Notes: generated by a model from the sequence alone, not told the origin. Positions 50,483-59,914 are shown, counted from the first letter of the stretch. The stretch: 64,000 bases of DNA from Allosphingosinicella sp042666435 (GCF_042666435.1 NZ_JBHTDC010000001.1:1116001-1180000), one strand, 5' to 3'. Numbers and translations: made by a program.

Positions 50483-51663
50483 GCCGCCGTTCCGTAAAGG
50501 GCCAGCCCGCGCGCGAGGTCGGCGATCAGGTCGTCGGCATCCTCCAGCCCGATATGGAGCCGTACCATCGGCCCTTCCTGCTCGCGATGCGTGGCGGTGC
50601 GCAGCCGCTCCGGATCGACCGGCAGGGCCAAGCTCTCGAACCCGCCCCAGCTATAGCCGATGCCGAAATGGTCGAGGCCGTCGATCAGGCGCGAGCGGGC
50701 GGCATCGTCGCCACCCTTGAGGGTGAAGGAGAAGAGGCCGGACGAGCCCTTGAAATCACGCGCCCATAATTCGTGGCCGGGACAATCGGGAAAGGCAGGA
50801 TGAAGAACCCGCGCGACCTGTGGCTGCCCGGCCAGCCAGCGCGCGACCGTGAAAGCGTTCTCCTGATGCTGGCGCAGCCTGACGCCCATCGTGCGCAGCC
50901 CCCGTGCGGCGAGCCAGGCGTCGTCCGGGCTGGCATGCTGGCCGAAGGCGCGGCTGGTCTGGTCCAGCGCCTTCCAATGCGCCTCGTTGGCGGTGACCGA
51001 GCCAAGCATCACGTCGGAATGGCCGACCACATATTTGGTGCAGGCGAGGATCGAGAGATCGACCCCCGCCGCCATGGCCGGAAAGAGGAGCGGCGTCGCC
51101 CAGGTATTGTCGAGCAGGGTGACGATCCCACGCTCCCGCGCCACCGCGCAGATGCCCGGAACGTCCTGCACCTCGAAGCTGAGCGAACCGGGGCTTTCGA
51201 GGAAGATGGCGCGCGTCTTGTCGCCGATCAGGCCCGCAATGTCGGCGCCGACCAGCGGGTCGTAATAGCGGGTCGCGATCCCCTGCCGCGCCAGCACGCC
51301 GTCGCAGAACAAGCGGGTGGGGCCATAGGCGCTGTCCACCATCAGCAATTCGTCGCCCGGCCGCAGCACCGCCATCAGCGCCATCGTGACCGCCGCGACG
51401 CCGGACGAATAGAGCCGCGTCCCCGCGGCGCCGGGCTCCAGTTCGGTCAGCGCTTCCGCCAGCGACCATTGGGTGGGCGTTCCGCTACGGCCGTAATGGA
51501 GGGTGCCGACCGGGCCGGTGCCCGCCGCGTGCAGCGCCTCGACGTCGTCGAACAGGATGGTCGAGGCGCGCCAGACCGGTGGATTGACGATGCCCGTCGT
51601 CCAATCCTTGCGGCGGCCGCCCTGGACGATCCTTGTGTCCGGCTTCACGCCCCCGTCGCTCAT
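50479..51663 (-). CDS. metC: Cystathionine beta-lyase
   Basis: 394 residues from ATG 51663. PLP-dependent Cys/Met metabolism family, converting cystathionine to homocysteine, pyruvate and ammonia. Motifs: TGIVNPPVWRASTILFDDVE (the V-N-P-P-V start of MetC), YGRSGTPTQWSLAEALTELE, LYSSGVAAVTMAL, VTLLDNTWATPLLF, and the PLP lysine 210 in ILACTKYVVGHSDVMLGS; GSSGLFSFTLKGG near the end. The start overlaps the sseA stop. Together with SseA this forms a sulfur amino acid pair. The MetC rather than MetB call follows the proline-valine N-terminal pattern and is fairly secure. Confidence 0.92.
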   Translation of the reverse strand: MSDGGVKPDTRIVQGGRRKDWTTGIVNPPVWRASTILFDDVEALHAAGTGPVGTLHYGRSGTPTQWSLAEALTELEPGAAGTRLYSSGVAAVTMALMAVLRPGDELLMVDSAYGPTRLFCDGVLARQGIATRYYDPLVGADIAGLIGDKTRAIFLESPGSLSFEVQDVPGICAVARERGIVTLLDNTWATPLLFPAMAAGVDLSILACTKYVVGHSDVMLGSVTANEAHWKALDQTSRAFGQHASPDDAWLAARGLRTMGVRLRQHQENAFTVARWLAGQPQVARVLHPAFPDCPGHELWARDFKGSSGLFSFTLKGGDDAARSRLIDGLDHFGIGYSWGGFESLALPVDPERLRTATHREQEGPMVRLHIGLEDADDLIADLARGLALYGTAA

Positions 51664-52502
51664 GCCGGGCCCGTCGCCTTGGGCGTGGCGGGATCGGCGC
51701 CCCATTCTGACCAGCTGCCGTCGTAGAGCTTCACGTCCTCCTTGCCGAGCAGATGCGCGCCGAACAAGGGCACCGCCGCCGTGACGCCGGAGCCGCAGGT
51801 GGTGACCATCGGCTTATTGAGATCGACGCCCGCCGCAAAGAAAGCGGCGCGCAGGTCATCGCCGCGCTTCCAGCTATTGTCGGCGTTGAACAGGTCGGTC
51901 TGGGGCAGGCTTCTGGAACCGGGGATATGGCCCGGCTCCACGCCCGGCCGAGGCTCCTTGTCCTCGCCGGCGAAACGCGACGCCGGCCGTGCATCGACCA
52001 GCTCATGCTCGGCCGAATGGACGATGCCGCTCACATATTCCTTGCCGGCGACCGCCTCGCGGTCGAGAAAGGCGGTGAAATGGGCGTGGCGGACATGGAC
52101 TTTGCCGCTCTCCACCGGCCGCCCTTCCGCTTTCCATTTTTGCAGGCCCCCGTCGAGGATCGCGACATAATGGGCGCCGAACGCGCGCAGCATCCACCAG
52201 GCGCGGGCCGAGCTGTGCAGCGGCGAATTGTCGTAGACGACGAAGCGGTTGCCGTCGCCCAGGCCCAGCGACTGCATGCGGCTGGCGAATTTGTGCTCGG
52301 GCGGCAGCATGTGGGGCGCCGGATTGGCCGTATCGACGAGCTCATCGAGGTCCATGAACACCGCGCCCGGTATATGCTCCGCCTCATATTCCGCCCGCGC
52401 GTCTCGGCCGGCGCCGGACAGGAAGATAGTCGCGTCGATGACCTTTAGGTCGGGGGCGCCAAGCTCCCCCGCGAGCCATTCGGTGGACACAAGCGAGTTC
52501 AT
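51660..52502 (-). CDS. sseA: 3-Mercaptopyruvate sulfurtransferase
   Basis: 280 residues, two rhodanese domains, transferring sulfane sulfur from 3-mercaptopyruvate to thiols or cyanide. The inactive N-terminal domain has VIDATIFLSGAGRDARAEYE and HIPGAVFMDLDELVD. The linker segment LDGGLQKWKAEGRPVESG and the C-terminal domain's GHIPGSRSLPQTDLF follow. The catalytic Cys236 lies in the loop MVTTCGSGVTAAV, whose C-G-S-G-V-T form marks MST, not thiosulfate sulfurtransferase. Start at 52502 (MNSLVSTEWLAGEL); an upstream extension to 52553 runs into the repeat. First gene of the sseA-metC-mscS group. Confidence 0.95.
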   Translation of the reverse strand: MNSLVSTEWLAGELGAPDLKVIDATIFLSGAGRDARAEYEAEHIPGAVFMDLDELVDTANPAPHMLPPEHKFASRMQSLGLGDGNRFVVYDNSPLHSSARAWWMLRAFGAHYVAILDGGLQKWKAEGRPVESGKVHVRHAHFTAFLDREAVAGKEYVSGIVHSAEHELVDARPASRFAGEDKEPRPGVEPGHIPGSRSLPQTDLFNADNSWKRGDDLRAAFFAAGVDLNKPMVTTCGSGVTAAVPLFGAHLLGKEDVKLYDGSWSEWGADPATPKATGPA

Positions 52503-52547
52503 GCTTTCCTCCGCCGCCGACACAATGCGCGAAGGGCTAGCCCATAT

Positions 52548-52633
52548 CGTCATTCCAGCGAAAGCTGGAATCTCCCTTTTCTTCGAGCGCCGGCCCTGGA
52601 AGGCAGGAGATTCCAGCTTTCGCTGAAATGACG
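52548..52633. repeat. Paired-palindrome element upstream of sseA
   Basis: Left arm CGTCATTCCAGCGAAAGCTG and right arm GATTCCAGCTTTCGCTGAAA followed by TGACG (one mismatch in the right stem), spacer ~40 bp. It lies between the S10 peptidase stop and the sseA start, both on the minus strand. Confidence 0.8.
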
Positions 52634-52638
52634 GGCTC

Positions 52639-54156
52639 TCAACGACTCCGGATGAAGTCCCTGATGTCGCTGCTGAGCTTCGCCCGGTCCTCGTCGCGCA
52701 CGTACATCATGTGGCCGGAATCATAATATTCATAGTGGATCCGTTCGGACGGCATCCCGGTCCGGCTGAGCGAATATTCGGCGGCGAAGAAGGGCGTGGC
52801 GAAATCGTAATAGCCCTGGCCGACGAAGACGCGCAGCGCGTTATTCTCGCGCAGCGCCTTGCCGATATAGGGGGCGACGTTGAGATAGGCGTCGCTGTCG
52901 CGCCCGTCGCCAAGCCGCCAGTCCCAGGGGCCGACCCGGCCGATCGTCACGTAGGAGCGGTCCGTATGGTAATCGAGATTGCCGCGCACATGGGCGTTGA
53001 TCGCAGCGGTATATCCCGCGTCGATCCCGTAGAAGCTGGGATCGTTGTCGGGCCGCTCGCCGGCATTGTCATAGTCCCGGCCGGTATAGCGGCTGTCCAG
53101 CCGGCCGACGGTGAGGCCGCGGTCCCGCAGCAGCTCCTTGTAGAAGCGCGACGGCTCGACCCGGAGGTCCGCTTGCTCCAGATAGGCCTCGGACAGGCCG
53201 GTAAACCGCGCCAGTTCGCGCCGGACCTCGGCCCGCTCATAGGCGCCCAGCGCATTGCCCTTGAGCAACGCCGCCGCATAGGGACCGATCGCCCATTGCC
53301 GCGCTTCCTCGACGAACTGTTCGACCGAGGGCGCCTGCGCTTTTCCGTGGTAGAGCGCGGTCGCTGCCATCGAGGGGACGTTGAGCACGTGCGTCATCTC
53401 GTTGCCCGGCGTGTCGGCGCCGGCGCCGAAATCGAGCACCGTCGAGATGAGGATGATGCCGTTCAGCGCGACGTCGTTATAGGCGCCGGTCAGCTGGTTG
53501 ACGACCGCGGCCGAGCGGGTCGTGCCGTAGCTCTCGCCGCCGAGATATTTGGGCGAGTTCCAGCGGCCATTGTCGTTGAGCCACAGGCGGATGAACTGGG
53601 CGACCGATTCCGCGTCCTTGGTGACGCCCCAGAATTCCTTGGGGTCGGTCTTGCCGAGCGCGTGGCTGAAGCCGGTGCCGACCGGATCGATGAACACGAT
53701 GTCGGTGACGTCGAGCAGGCTGTCGGGATTGTCGAGGATCGGATAAGGCGGCGCGCCGTCGTCGGTGCCGTCCGAAGGGATTGCGACGCGCTTGGGCCCG
53801 AACGCGCCCATGTGCAGCCAGACCGAGCCGGAGCCGGGGCCGCCGTTGAACAGGAAGGTAATCGGACGGTTGGGGTCGCGCGGTTCCTTCACGTACGAAA
53901 CGGAGAAGATGCTCGCCCTGGGCGTCCCGTCCTCGGCCTTAAGATAGGTCTCGCCCGTGGTCGCGGTGTAGGAAATGGCCTGGCCGCCGAAATTTCCCTT
54001 GTGGCGGGTCACGGAGACGCTCGGCGGCGGAATCGCGCCGGCGTCCTTCTCGGTGGCGGCGGCCTTGTCGCCCGAATCCTGCGCCGCGGCAGGCGCGGCG
54101 AGCGCGGCGAGCGCCATGGCGAGGGCAATCGATACGGGGCGGTTCATCTGACGCAT
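52639..54156 (-). CDS. Exported S10 serine carboxypeptidase-like protein
   Basis: 505 residues with signal peptide (IALAMALAALAAPAAAQ). Alpha/beta-hydrolase of peptidase family S10: TFLFNGGPGSGSVWLHMGAF (oxyanion region), IVFIDPVGTGFSHALG, the nucleophile Ser209 in KYLGGESYGTTRSA, catalytic Asp candidates in VFVGQGYYDFATPFFAAEYS, and His in YEYYDSGHMMYVRDEDR. Family members remove C-terminal residues from peptides, and bacterial ones act in the periplasm or outside. It is monocistronic with its own 200-bp upstream region. The substrate is unknown. Confidence 0.9.
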   Translation of the reverse strand: MRQMNRPVSIALAMALAALAAPAAAQDSGDKAAATEKDAGAIPPPSVSVTRHKGNFGGQAISYTATTGETYLKAEDGTPRASIFSVSYVKEPRDPNRPITFLFNGGPGSGSVWLHMGAFGPKRVAIPSDGTDDGAPPYPILDNPDSLLDVTDIVFIDPVGTGFSHALGKTDPKEFWGVTKDAESVAQFIRLWLNDNGRWNSPKYLGGESYGTTRSAAVVNQLTGAYNDVALNGIILISTVLDFGAGADTPGNEMTHVLNVPSMAATALYHGKAQAPSVEQFVEEARQWAIGPYAAALLKGNALGAYERAEVRRELARFTGLSEAYLEQADLRVEPSRFYKELLRDRGLTVGRLDSRYTGRDYDNAGERPDNDPSFYGIDAGYTAAINAHVRGNLDYHTDRSYVTIGRVGPWDWRLGDGRDSDAYLNVAPYIGKALRENNALRVFVGQGYYDFATPFFAAEYSLSRTGMPSERIHYEYYDSGHMMYVRDEDRAKLSSDIRDFIRSR

Positions 54157-54357
54157 CGGCGGTCCAGTCTCCTTGTTGGGCGCGCAAGCTATTGCACGCG
54201 TCCGACGGCAGCGGAAGACCGCGGAATACCGTAGTTTCCGCGAGGCGGACGCCTTTTTCGATCACGGTTAACCTCATCCTTACTAAAGCCGGGCCAGTGA
54301 TGCTTAGTGGGAAGCAGAAGAACTGCTCATGCCTTTGGGGGAAGGACGTTCGGGTCG

Positions 54358-54765
54358 ATGGCAAGTCATGCTGAGGCGGGGCAGGTTCCGGTCGCGCCCG
54401 ATGTCGGATCGGACGAGCAGAAGCGGGTCGACGCGATCGTCGCGGAGGCCAAGCGCGGCATCTGGCGCCCGCAATTCCAGCCTGCCGCTCCGGCCGACTC
54501 TCCGCCGCCCTGCCCGAAACTGATCGAAAGGCGGCTTTCCGAAGAGCTCGAATATGTGCAGCGGTTGCTCGAGATGATGGGCGACCAATTGTCGAACGAT
54601 CCGGCCATCCTCCAGCGCCACGCCCGCACCATGCAAGGCTTCGATCTGATGGGCCAGATTCTGGGGCACATTTCGAAGGTGGTCTTGGCCAACGACAAGG
54701 CGGCGGCCATCGACAATATCGGCATGCACGAACTGAAGGCACGGCTGAAGCGCCAGGCGCTCTGA
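54358..54765 (+). CDS. Conserved-looking hypothetical protein
   Basis: 135 residues from ATG 54358 (GTG at 54307 is an in-frame alternative; GGGGGAAGGA lies ~11 bp before the ATG). The N-terminal 45 residues are hydrophilic and proline-rich; the remainder is helical: LIERRLSEELEYVQRLLEMM, GDQLSNDPAILQRHARTMQG, FDLMGQILGHISKVVLANDK. The compact acidic/basic helices suggest a small soluble partner protein. No family recognised. It is upstream of queF on the same strand with 56 bp between, containing a short CGGCGA/TCGCCG stem. Confidence 0.62.
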   Translation: MASHAEAGQVPVAPDVGSDEQKRVDAIVAEAKRGIWRPQFQPAAPADSPPPCPKLIERRLSEELEYVQRLLEMMGDQLSNDPAILQRHARTMQGFDLMGQILGHISKVVLANDKAAAIDNIGMHELKARLKRQAL

Positions 54766-54821
54766 CGGCGACAATCGCCGACGGGCATGACACCAGGCCC
54801 GGCAGCTCCTAGATAGGCCGC

Positions 54822-55268
54822 ATGACGCTCACCCATCTCGGCCAGTCCAGCACCCTTCCTGCTTCTCCGGAAGACGCCGTGCTCGATTACGTGCCCAATC
54901 CGCGGCCCGGACAGCCCTACCTCGTCCGCTTCACCGCGCCCGAATTCACCTCGCTCTGTCCGGTGACCGGACAGCCCGATTTCGCGCATCTCGTCATCGA
55001 TTATGCGCCCAGGGAGACGATCGTCGAATCCAAGTCGCTGAAGCTGTTCCTCAGCGCCTTTCGCAACCACGCCGCCTTTCACGAGGATTGCACCGTGGGC
55101 ATCGCCGAGCGCCTGGTCGCGGAGATGAAGCCGCTCTGGCTGCGCATCGGCGGCTATTGGTATCCGCGCGGCGGCATCCCGATCGACGTCTTCTGGCAAT
55201 CCGGAGAGCCTCCCGGCGGCCTGTGGCTGCCGGCCCAGGACGTATCAGGCTACCGCGGTCGCGGATGA
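54822..55268 (+). CDS. queF: NADPH-dependent 7-cyano-7-deazaguanine reductase
   Basis: 148 residues, the short unimodular QueF type of the tunnelling fold, reducing preQ0 to preQ1 in queuosine biosynthesis. The catalytic Cys46 is in FTSLCPVTGQPDFAHLVIDY together with the conserved Asp53. The family signature ESKSLKLFLSAFRNHAAFHE binds NADPH and substrate. GGYWYPRGGIPIDVFWQ closes the domain. The start ATG 54822 gives MTLTHLGQSS. The stop overlaps the next gene (ATGA). Other que genes are not in the window, and no preQ1 riboswitch was recognised upstream. Confidence 0.96.
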   Translation: MTLTHLGQSSTLPASPEDAVLDYVPNPRPGQPYLVRFTAPEFTSLCPVTGQPDFAHLVIDYAPRETIVESKSLKLFLSAFRNHAAFHEDCTVGIAERLVAEMKPLWLRIGGYWYPRGGIPIDVFWQSGEPPGGLWLPAQDVSGYRGRG

Positions 55269-56314
55269 CGTTGAAGAACGAACCGCGCATCGTGGTGCTC
55301 GGCGCCGGCTCTGTCGGCTGCTTCATCGGCGGGGCGTGGCTGGCGGCCGGGTGCGAGGTCGGCTTCGTGGGCCGCGATAGCGTTCGCCGGGAGATCGCGG
55401 ATCACGGCATCGGTCTTAGCGACCAGGACGGCTGGCGCATCCATCTGGCGCCGGACCTCATTGATTTCGCGACGAAGCCGGCGGCGCTCCGGAAGGCCGA
55501 TATCGTCGCGCTGACGGTGAAGAGCCCCGGCACGGCGGCGGCGGCGAAGGAGATTGCGCGCCACGCGAAGCCGGGGGCGACCGTGATCAGCTTCCAGAAC
55601 GGCATCGGCAATGCCGACCTGCTGAAGCGGCTGCTGCCGAAATTCGAGATTGTCCAGGCCATGGTCCCGTACAATGTGGTCCGGCTCGGCCCCGGCCGCT
55701 GGCACCGCGCGAGCTGGGGCGACCTCACCGCCGCCGATACCGAGGCGACCCGCGCCCTCGCCGCCCGCATCGGCAACCGTCCGGGCAGGCTGGTGCTGGC
55801 CAGGGACATGGTCGCCGTTTCCTGGGGCAAATTGCTGCTCAACCTCAACAATGCGATCAACGCCTTGTCCGGCCAGACCATCCTCGAAGAACTGGGCCAG
55901 CGCGATTACCGCCGGGTGCTCGCCGCGGCGATGGTGGAGACGCTGGAGCTGCTCGATGCGGCGGGCATCGCGCCGGTTGCGACCGGACCCATCCCGCCCA
56001 AGCTCATGCCCCACGCCATCGGCGCGCCCGACTTCGTCTTCCGCAACCTGATGCTCCGCGTCCAGAAGATCGATCCCAAGGCGCGGTCTTCCATGGCCGA
56101 CGATTTCGCCGCCAACCGAGCGACGGAGATCGACTATCTGAACGGGGAAGTGGTGAAGCTCGCATCCTCGCTGGGGCGGGAGGCGCCGGTCAACGGTGCG
56201 ATCGTCGATCTCGTCAGGCAAGCCGAAATGGGCATCGCGCGGACATGGAACGCCGCGGAGCTGCGAGCCCATGTGCTCGAAGGTCATAGGGGGGTCGAAA
56301 TCTTCGGCTACTGA
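55265..56314 (+). CDS. panE: 2-Dehydropantoate 2-reductase-family protein
   Basis: 349 residues, ketopantoate reductase/ApbA family, NADPH-dependent. N-terminal Rossmann motif IVVLGAGSVGCFIGGAWLAA, then DIVALTVKSPGTAAAAKEIA, SFQNGIGNADLLKRLLP, and the catalytic Lys in VSWGKLLLNLNNAINALSG, with EIDYLNGEVVKLASSLGREA near the end. It would make pantoate for CoA synthesis. Several paralogues occur in proteobacteria, so the exact substrate is uncertain and the symbol is tentative. It overlaps queF by 4 bp and ends 18 bp before a thioesterase gene. No pan genes are nearby. Confidence 0.83.
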   Translation: MTLKNEPRIVVLGAGSVGCFIGGAWLAAGCEVGFVGRDSVRREIADHGIGLSDQDGWRIHLAPDLIDFATKPAALRKADIVALTVKSPGTAAAAKEIARHAKPGATVISFQNGIGNADLLKRLLPKFEIVQAMVPYNVVRLGPGRWHRASWGDLTAADTEATRALAARIGNRPGRLVLARDMVAVSWGKLLLNLNNAINALSGQTILEELGQRDYRRVLAAAMVETLELLDAAGIAPVATGPIPPKLMPHAIGAPDFVFRNLMLRVQKIDPKARSSMADDFAANRATEIDYLNGEVVKLASSLGREAPVNGAIVDLVRQAEMGIARTWNAAELRAHVLEGHRGVEIFGY

Positions 56315-56332
56315 CATTATGTTCAGTAGAGC

Positions 56333-56731
56333 ATGACCTCATCCGCGCACAGCTATCCGATCGGCATCGAGCCTACCGACATCGACTTCATGGGTCACGT
56401 CAACAACGCCATCTACCTGAAATGGGTGCAGGCGGCGGTGGTGAGCCATTGGGAGAAGCTGGCGCCGCCCCAGGCCGTCGCCAGGCATCTCTGGGTCGCC
56501 CTTCGCCATGAGATCACCTATCGCAAGCCCGCCTTTCGCGACGACGAGCTGTTCGCTTCGGTGGTTCTCGAAAAGGTCCATGGGGCTCGCGCCTTCTACC
56601 GGACGCTGATCAAGCGCGGCGAGGACGTGCTGGCGGAAGTGAAATCGAGCTGGTGCTGCCTAGATTCCCGGACGCAGCGGCCGTCGCGCATCGCCCAGGA
56701 GATCACGGCGCGCTTCTTTCCCGGGGAATAA
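56333..56731 (+). CDS. Acyl-CoA thioesterase, hotdog fold
   Basis: 132 residues of the 4HBT/YbgC-like hotdog family. The catalytic loop is DIDFMGHVNNAIYLKWVQAA, containing the D-x-x-G-H-V-N-N-x-x-Y motif whose Asp/His region hydrolyses acyl-CoA thioesters. HLWVALRHEITYRKPAFRDD and LEKVHGARAFYRTLIKRGED follow as the central strands. It lies 18 bp after the PanE-like gene, so queF, panE-like and this gene may form one transcript. It ends 2 bp from the convergent HerA-like gene. The preferred acyl chain is unknown. Confidence 0.88.
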   Translation: MTSSAHSYPIGIEPTDIDFMGHVNNAIYLKWVQAAVVSHWEKLAPPQAVARHLWVALRHEITYRKPAFRDDELFASVVLEKVHGARAFYRTLIKRGEDVLAEVKSSWCCLDSRTQRPSRIAQEITARFFPGE

Positions 56732-56733
56732 GC

Positions 56734-58290
56734 TCAGCGCCCCTTGAACAGGCCGCCCAGCAGGCCGCGCAGGATCGATCCCGCGACCTTGTTGGCGACC
56801 TGTCGTTGGAGGGTCTTGCCAACCTGGCGGGTCATCTGCTCGGCGAGCGACGGATTGGCGCGGCGTTCGCGTTCCAGCCTCGCGCGCTCTTTGACTTCGG
56901 CCGCGTGTGCACGGGCTTCGACCTTGGCCCGCTCGGCCGCCGCTTTCTCTTCTTCCGCCTCCGCCTGGACGGCCGCCGCCGCGGCCGCGGCCTCCTCGCC
57001 CCGCGCCTTCAATATCTCCTCTGCGCTCTCGCGATCGACGACTATGTCATACTTGCCCTCGACCGGCGAAATCGACTGAATGATCGCCCGTTCCTTGGGG
57101 CTGAGCGGCCCGAGCCGCGAGCGCGGCGGTTTGACCAGGGTCCGTTCGACCGGCGACGGCGCCCCGTCCTCAAGCAGCACCGACACCAGCGCTTCACCGA
57201 CCTTGAGCTCGGTGATCGCCGTCTCCACATCGAGTTTCGGATTGATCCGGAACGTCTCCGCCGCGGCCTTGATCGCGCGCTGGTCGCGCGGCGTGTAGGC
57301 GCGGAGCGCATGCTGAACACGGTTGCCGAGCTGGCCGGCGACCTCCTCGGGAATGTCGATAGGGTTCTGGGTGACGAAATAGACGCCGACGCCCTTGGAA
57401 CGGATCAGGCGGACGACCTGCTCGATCTTGTCCTGAAGCGCCGGGGGCGCATCTTCGAACAGGAGGTGCGCCTCGTCGAAGAAGAAGACGAGCTTCGGCT
57501 TGTCGAGATCGCCTACCTCGGGCAGCTCCTCGAACAGCTCCGACAGCAGCCACAACAGGAAGGTCGCGTAGAGCTTCGGGCTGGTCATCAGCCGGTCGGC
57601 GGCGAGGATGTTGATATAGCCCCTGCCCTGCTCGTCGATCTTCAGAAGGTCGGCGATGTCGAGCGCGGGCTCGCCGAAGAAGCGGTCGCCGCCCTGGCTT
57701 TCGAGCTGAAGCAACTGGCGCTGTATCGCGCCGACGCTGGCCTTGGTGACGTTGCCATATTCCGCCGACAGCTCCCCCGCATTCCGGGCGCAATGGGCAA
57801 GCAGTTCCTGGAGATCCTCGAGGTTGAGCAGCAATAGACCCTGTTCGTCCGCCACCCGGAAGGCGATGCTGAGCACCCCTTCCTGGGTCTCGTTGAGGTT
57901 CATCAGCCGCGCCAGCAGCAGCGGCCCCATTTCCGAGATGGTGGTACGGACCGGATGGCCCTGCTCGCCATAGAGGTCCCAGAAAACGGCCGGATTGTCC
58001 GAATAAGCGTAATCGGTCATGCCGATTTCGGCGGCGCGTGCGGTCAGCGCCCCATGCGCCTTGTGGGTCGGCGATCCCGCCATGGCTATGCCGGCAAGGT
58101 CGCCTTTCACGTCGGCGACGAGCACCGGCACGCCCGCGGCCGAGAAGCTTTCGGCCAGTCCCTGCAAGGTCACGGTTTTGCCGGTGCCCGTCGCTCCGGC
58201 GATCAGCCCGTGGCGGTTGGCGCGGGAGAGGATAAGCCGCTGCGGCTGGCCGCCCCCAAGGCCGATGAAGATGCCGCTCGCGTCGTCCAT
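56734..58290 (-). CDS. HerA-like P-loop ATPase (DUF853)
   Basis: 518 residues from ATG 58290, which follows GGGAG at good spacing. Walker A is in HGLIAGATGTGKTVTLQGLA and Walker B in PKLVFFFDEAHLLFEDAP; VLVADVKGDLAGIA and VGVYFVTQNPIDIPEEVAGQ are typical of the DUF853/YjgR group related to HerA and FtsK. The C-terminal ~110 residues form a long charged coiled coil (EEILKARGEEAAAAAAAVQA, then basic repeats) and end in RQVANKVAGSILRGLLGGLF. The cellular role of the family is not established; DNA-translocating hexamer is the usual guess. Confidence 0.88.
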   Translation of the reverse strand: MDDASGIFIGLGGGQPQRLILSRANRHGLIAGATGTGKTVTLQGLAESFSAAGVPVLVADVKGDLAGIAMAGSPTHKAHGALTARAAEIGMTDYAYSDNPAVFWDLYGEQGHPVRTTISEMGPLLLARLMNLNETQEGVLSIAFRVADEQGLLLLNLEDLQELLAHCARNAGELSAEYGNVTKASVGAIQRQLLQLESQGGDRFFGEPALDIADLLKIDEQGRGYINILAADRLMTSPKLYATFLLWLLSELFEELPEVGDLDKPKLVFFFDEAHLLFEDAPPALQDKIEQVVRLIRSKGVGVYFVTQNPIDIPEEVAGQLGNRVQHALRAYTPRDQRAIKAAAETFRINPKLDVETAITELKVGEALVSVLLEDGAPSPVERTLVKPPRSRLGPLSPKERAIIQSISPVEGKYDIVVDRESAEEILKARGEEAAAAAAAVQAEAEEEKAAAERAKVEARAHAAEVKERARLERERRANPSLAEQMTRQVGKTLQRQVANKVAGSILRGLLGGLFKGR

Positions 58291-58360
58291 GTCTCGCTCC
58301 CCGTCATGCCGGCACACCGCGCTTCTTCCTCCAATCGGAGAGGCGCGGCAAGCCGGTTGG

Positions 58361-59914
58361 TCAGGTGCTCACGAGATCGACGCCGACATAGAGCGGCGGG
58401 GCGTTGCCGCGGCGGATGAGCAGCAGCACCGAATTCCGGCCGCCGCTGCGCGCCGCTTCGACGGCCGCCGCCGCCGCTTCGGGCGTCGGCGTCGCGCGCT
58501 GGTTGATCGACAGGATGATGTCGCCGGTCCGCAATCCTTCGGCGGCCGCGTCGCTCGACGGATCGATCGAAGCGATGACGACGCCGCGCAAATTGGTGTC
58601 GCTGAGACGCAGGGTTCGGGCGACTTCGGGCGTCAACGTCTGGACGGTGACGCCGAGACTCTCGCGGGCGGAGCGCTGGCTGGTGGTCTGCTGCTCCTCG
58701 GGCTGCTCTTCTATCTCCGCCTCGCCGCCGCCGCCGAGTCGGGCCAGTTCTTCCTCGGTCGGCCGTTCGGCGACCATCAGGGTCACGGTCCGGCGCTGGC
58801 CGTCGCGGATCAGTTCCACGGGCACGCGGGAGCCGACCGGCTGCGAGGAGACGAGGTAGGACAGGGTCTCGTCAGGGGTGACCGGGCGGCCGTTGACGGT
58901 GATCACCACGTCGCCCTGCTCGATGCCGGCGCGCGCGGCCGGGCTGCCGGGCTGGACGCCGCGGATCAGCTCGCCGCGGTTGCGCGGGAGGCCGAGAGAA
59001 TCGGCGATGCCTTCGTCGAGCGGCTGCAGGCTGACGCCGATATAGCCGCGCTCCGGCCGCTCGCCGCGCCTCAACGCCTCCACCACCGGCAGCGCCTGTT
59101 CGGCGGGTATGGCGAAGCCGATGCCGACATTGCCGCCGGTCGGCGATATCAAGGCGGTGTTGATGCCGATGACGTTGCCATTGACGTCGAACATCGGCCC
59201 GCCCGAATTACCCTGGTTGATCGACGCGTCGGTCTGGATGTAGCGGTCATAGGCGCCGCCGCCGGTAATGCCGCGATGCAGCGCCGAGACGATGCCCGCG
59301 GTGACGGTTCCGCCCAAGCCGAACGGGTTGCCGATCGCGACCACCCAGTCGCCAACCCTGGTCCGGGTCGAATCCCCGAAACGGACGAACGGCAGGTTGG
59401 TGGCCTTGATCTTGAGCACCGCGAGATCGGAGGCGACGTCGCGTCCGACCAGTTCGGCCTCATATTCCTTCCGGTCGGTCAAGGTGACGGTGATGGAATC
59501 CACGGTGGCGCCGTCGCGGGCCGGCGAGATCACATGGTTGTTGGTGACGATATAGCCGTCGGGCGAGATGATGAAGCCGGAACCCAGCGATCCGCCGCGC
59601 TGGGTAATCGTGTTGTCGCCACCCTCCGTCTGGGGAGCGCGGCCGCCGAAGCGCCGGAAGAATTCCTCGAAGCCCGGCGGGAGGCCCGGGTTGCGGCTGA
59701 CTTCGATCGACTGCTTGGTCGAGATGTTGACCACGGCCGGCTGGAGCCGGGCGGCGAGATCGGCGAAGCTCATCGGCGCGCCGGGGCGCGGCGTCGTGGC
59801 GGCGATCGCGCCCGGTTCGTTCTGCGCGGTCTGCGCGCCCACGGGGCCCACGGTCAGCGTTGCGACGGTTCCACCGAGAAGAAGCGCGGTGGTGATGCCA
59901 TAGACGTAACGCAC
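58361..59914 (-). CDS. degP: Periplasmic Do-family serine protease (DegP/HtrA)
   Basis: 517 residues. Signal peptide ITTALLLGGTVATLTVGPVG with A-Q cleavage site. The trypsin-like domain has the triad His127 (VTNNHVIS), Asp163 (SDLAVLKI) and Ser237 (NQGNSGGPMF). Two PDZ domains follow: ERGYIGVSLQPLDEGIADSL with AARAGIEQGDVVITVNGRPV, and LGVTVQTLTPEVARTLRLSD with AAAEGLRTGDIILSINQR. An acidic linker (EEELARLGGGGEAEIEEQPE) joins them. It degrades or refolds damaged envelope proteins. The gene follows hflK-hflC on the same strand after 123 bp, the standard alphaproteobacterial order. Confidence 0.96.
   Translation of the reverse strand: MRYVYGITTALLLGGTVATLTVGPVGAQTAQNEPGAIAATTPRPGAPMSFADLAARLQPAVVNISTKQSIEVSRNPGLPPGFEEFFRRFGGRAPQTEGGDNTITQRGGSLGSGFIISPDGYIVTNNHVISPARDGATVDSITVTLTDRKEYEAELVGRDVASDLAVLKIKATNLPFVRFGDSTRTRVGDWVVAIGNPFGLGGTVTAGIVSALHRGITGGGAYDRYIQTDASINQGNSGGPMFDVNGNVIGINTALISPTGGNVGIGFAIPAEQALPVVEALRRGERPERGYIGVSLQPLDEGIADSLGLPRNRGELIRGVQPGSPAARAGIEQGDVVITVNGRPVTPDETLSYLVSSQPVGSRVPVELIRDGQRRTVTLMVAERPTEEELARLGGGGEAEIEEQPEEQQTTSQRSARESLGVTVQTLTPEVARTLRLSDTNLRGVVIASIDPSSDAAAEGLRTGDIILSINQRATPTPEAAAAAVEAARSGGRNSVLLLIRRGNAPPLYVGVDLVST

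Noticed and set aside
54766..54821. Possible preQ1 riboswitch upstream of queF
   Set aside because: Only a 6-bp stem is visible; the characteristic A-rich tail and pseudoknot sequence of preQ1 aptamers are absent.
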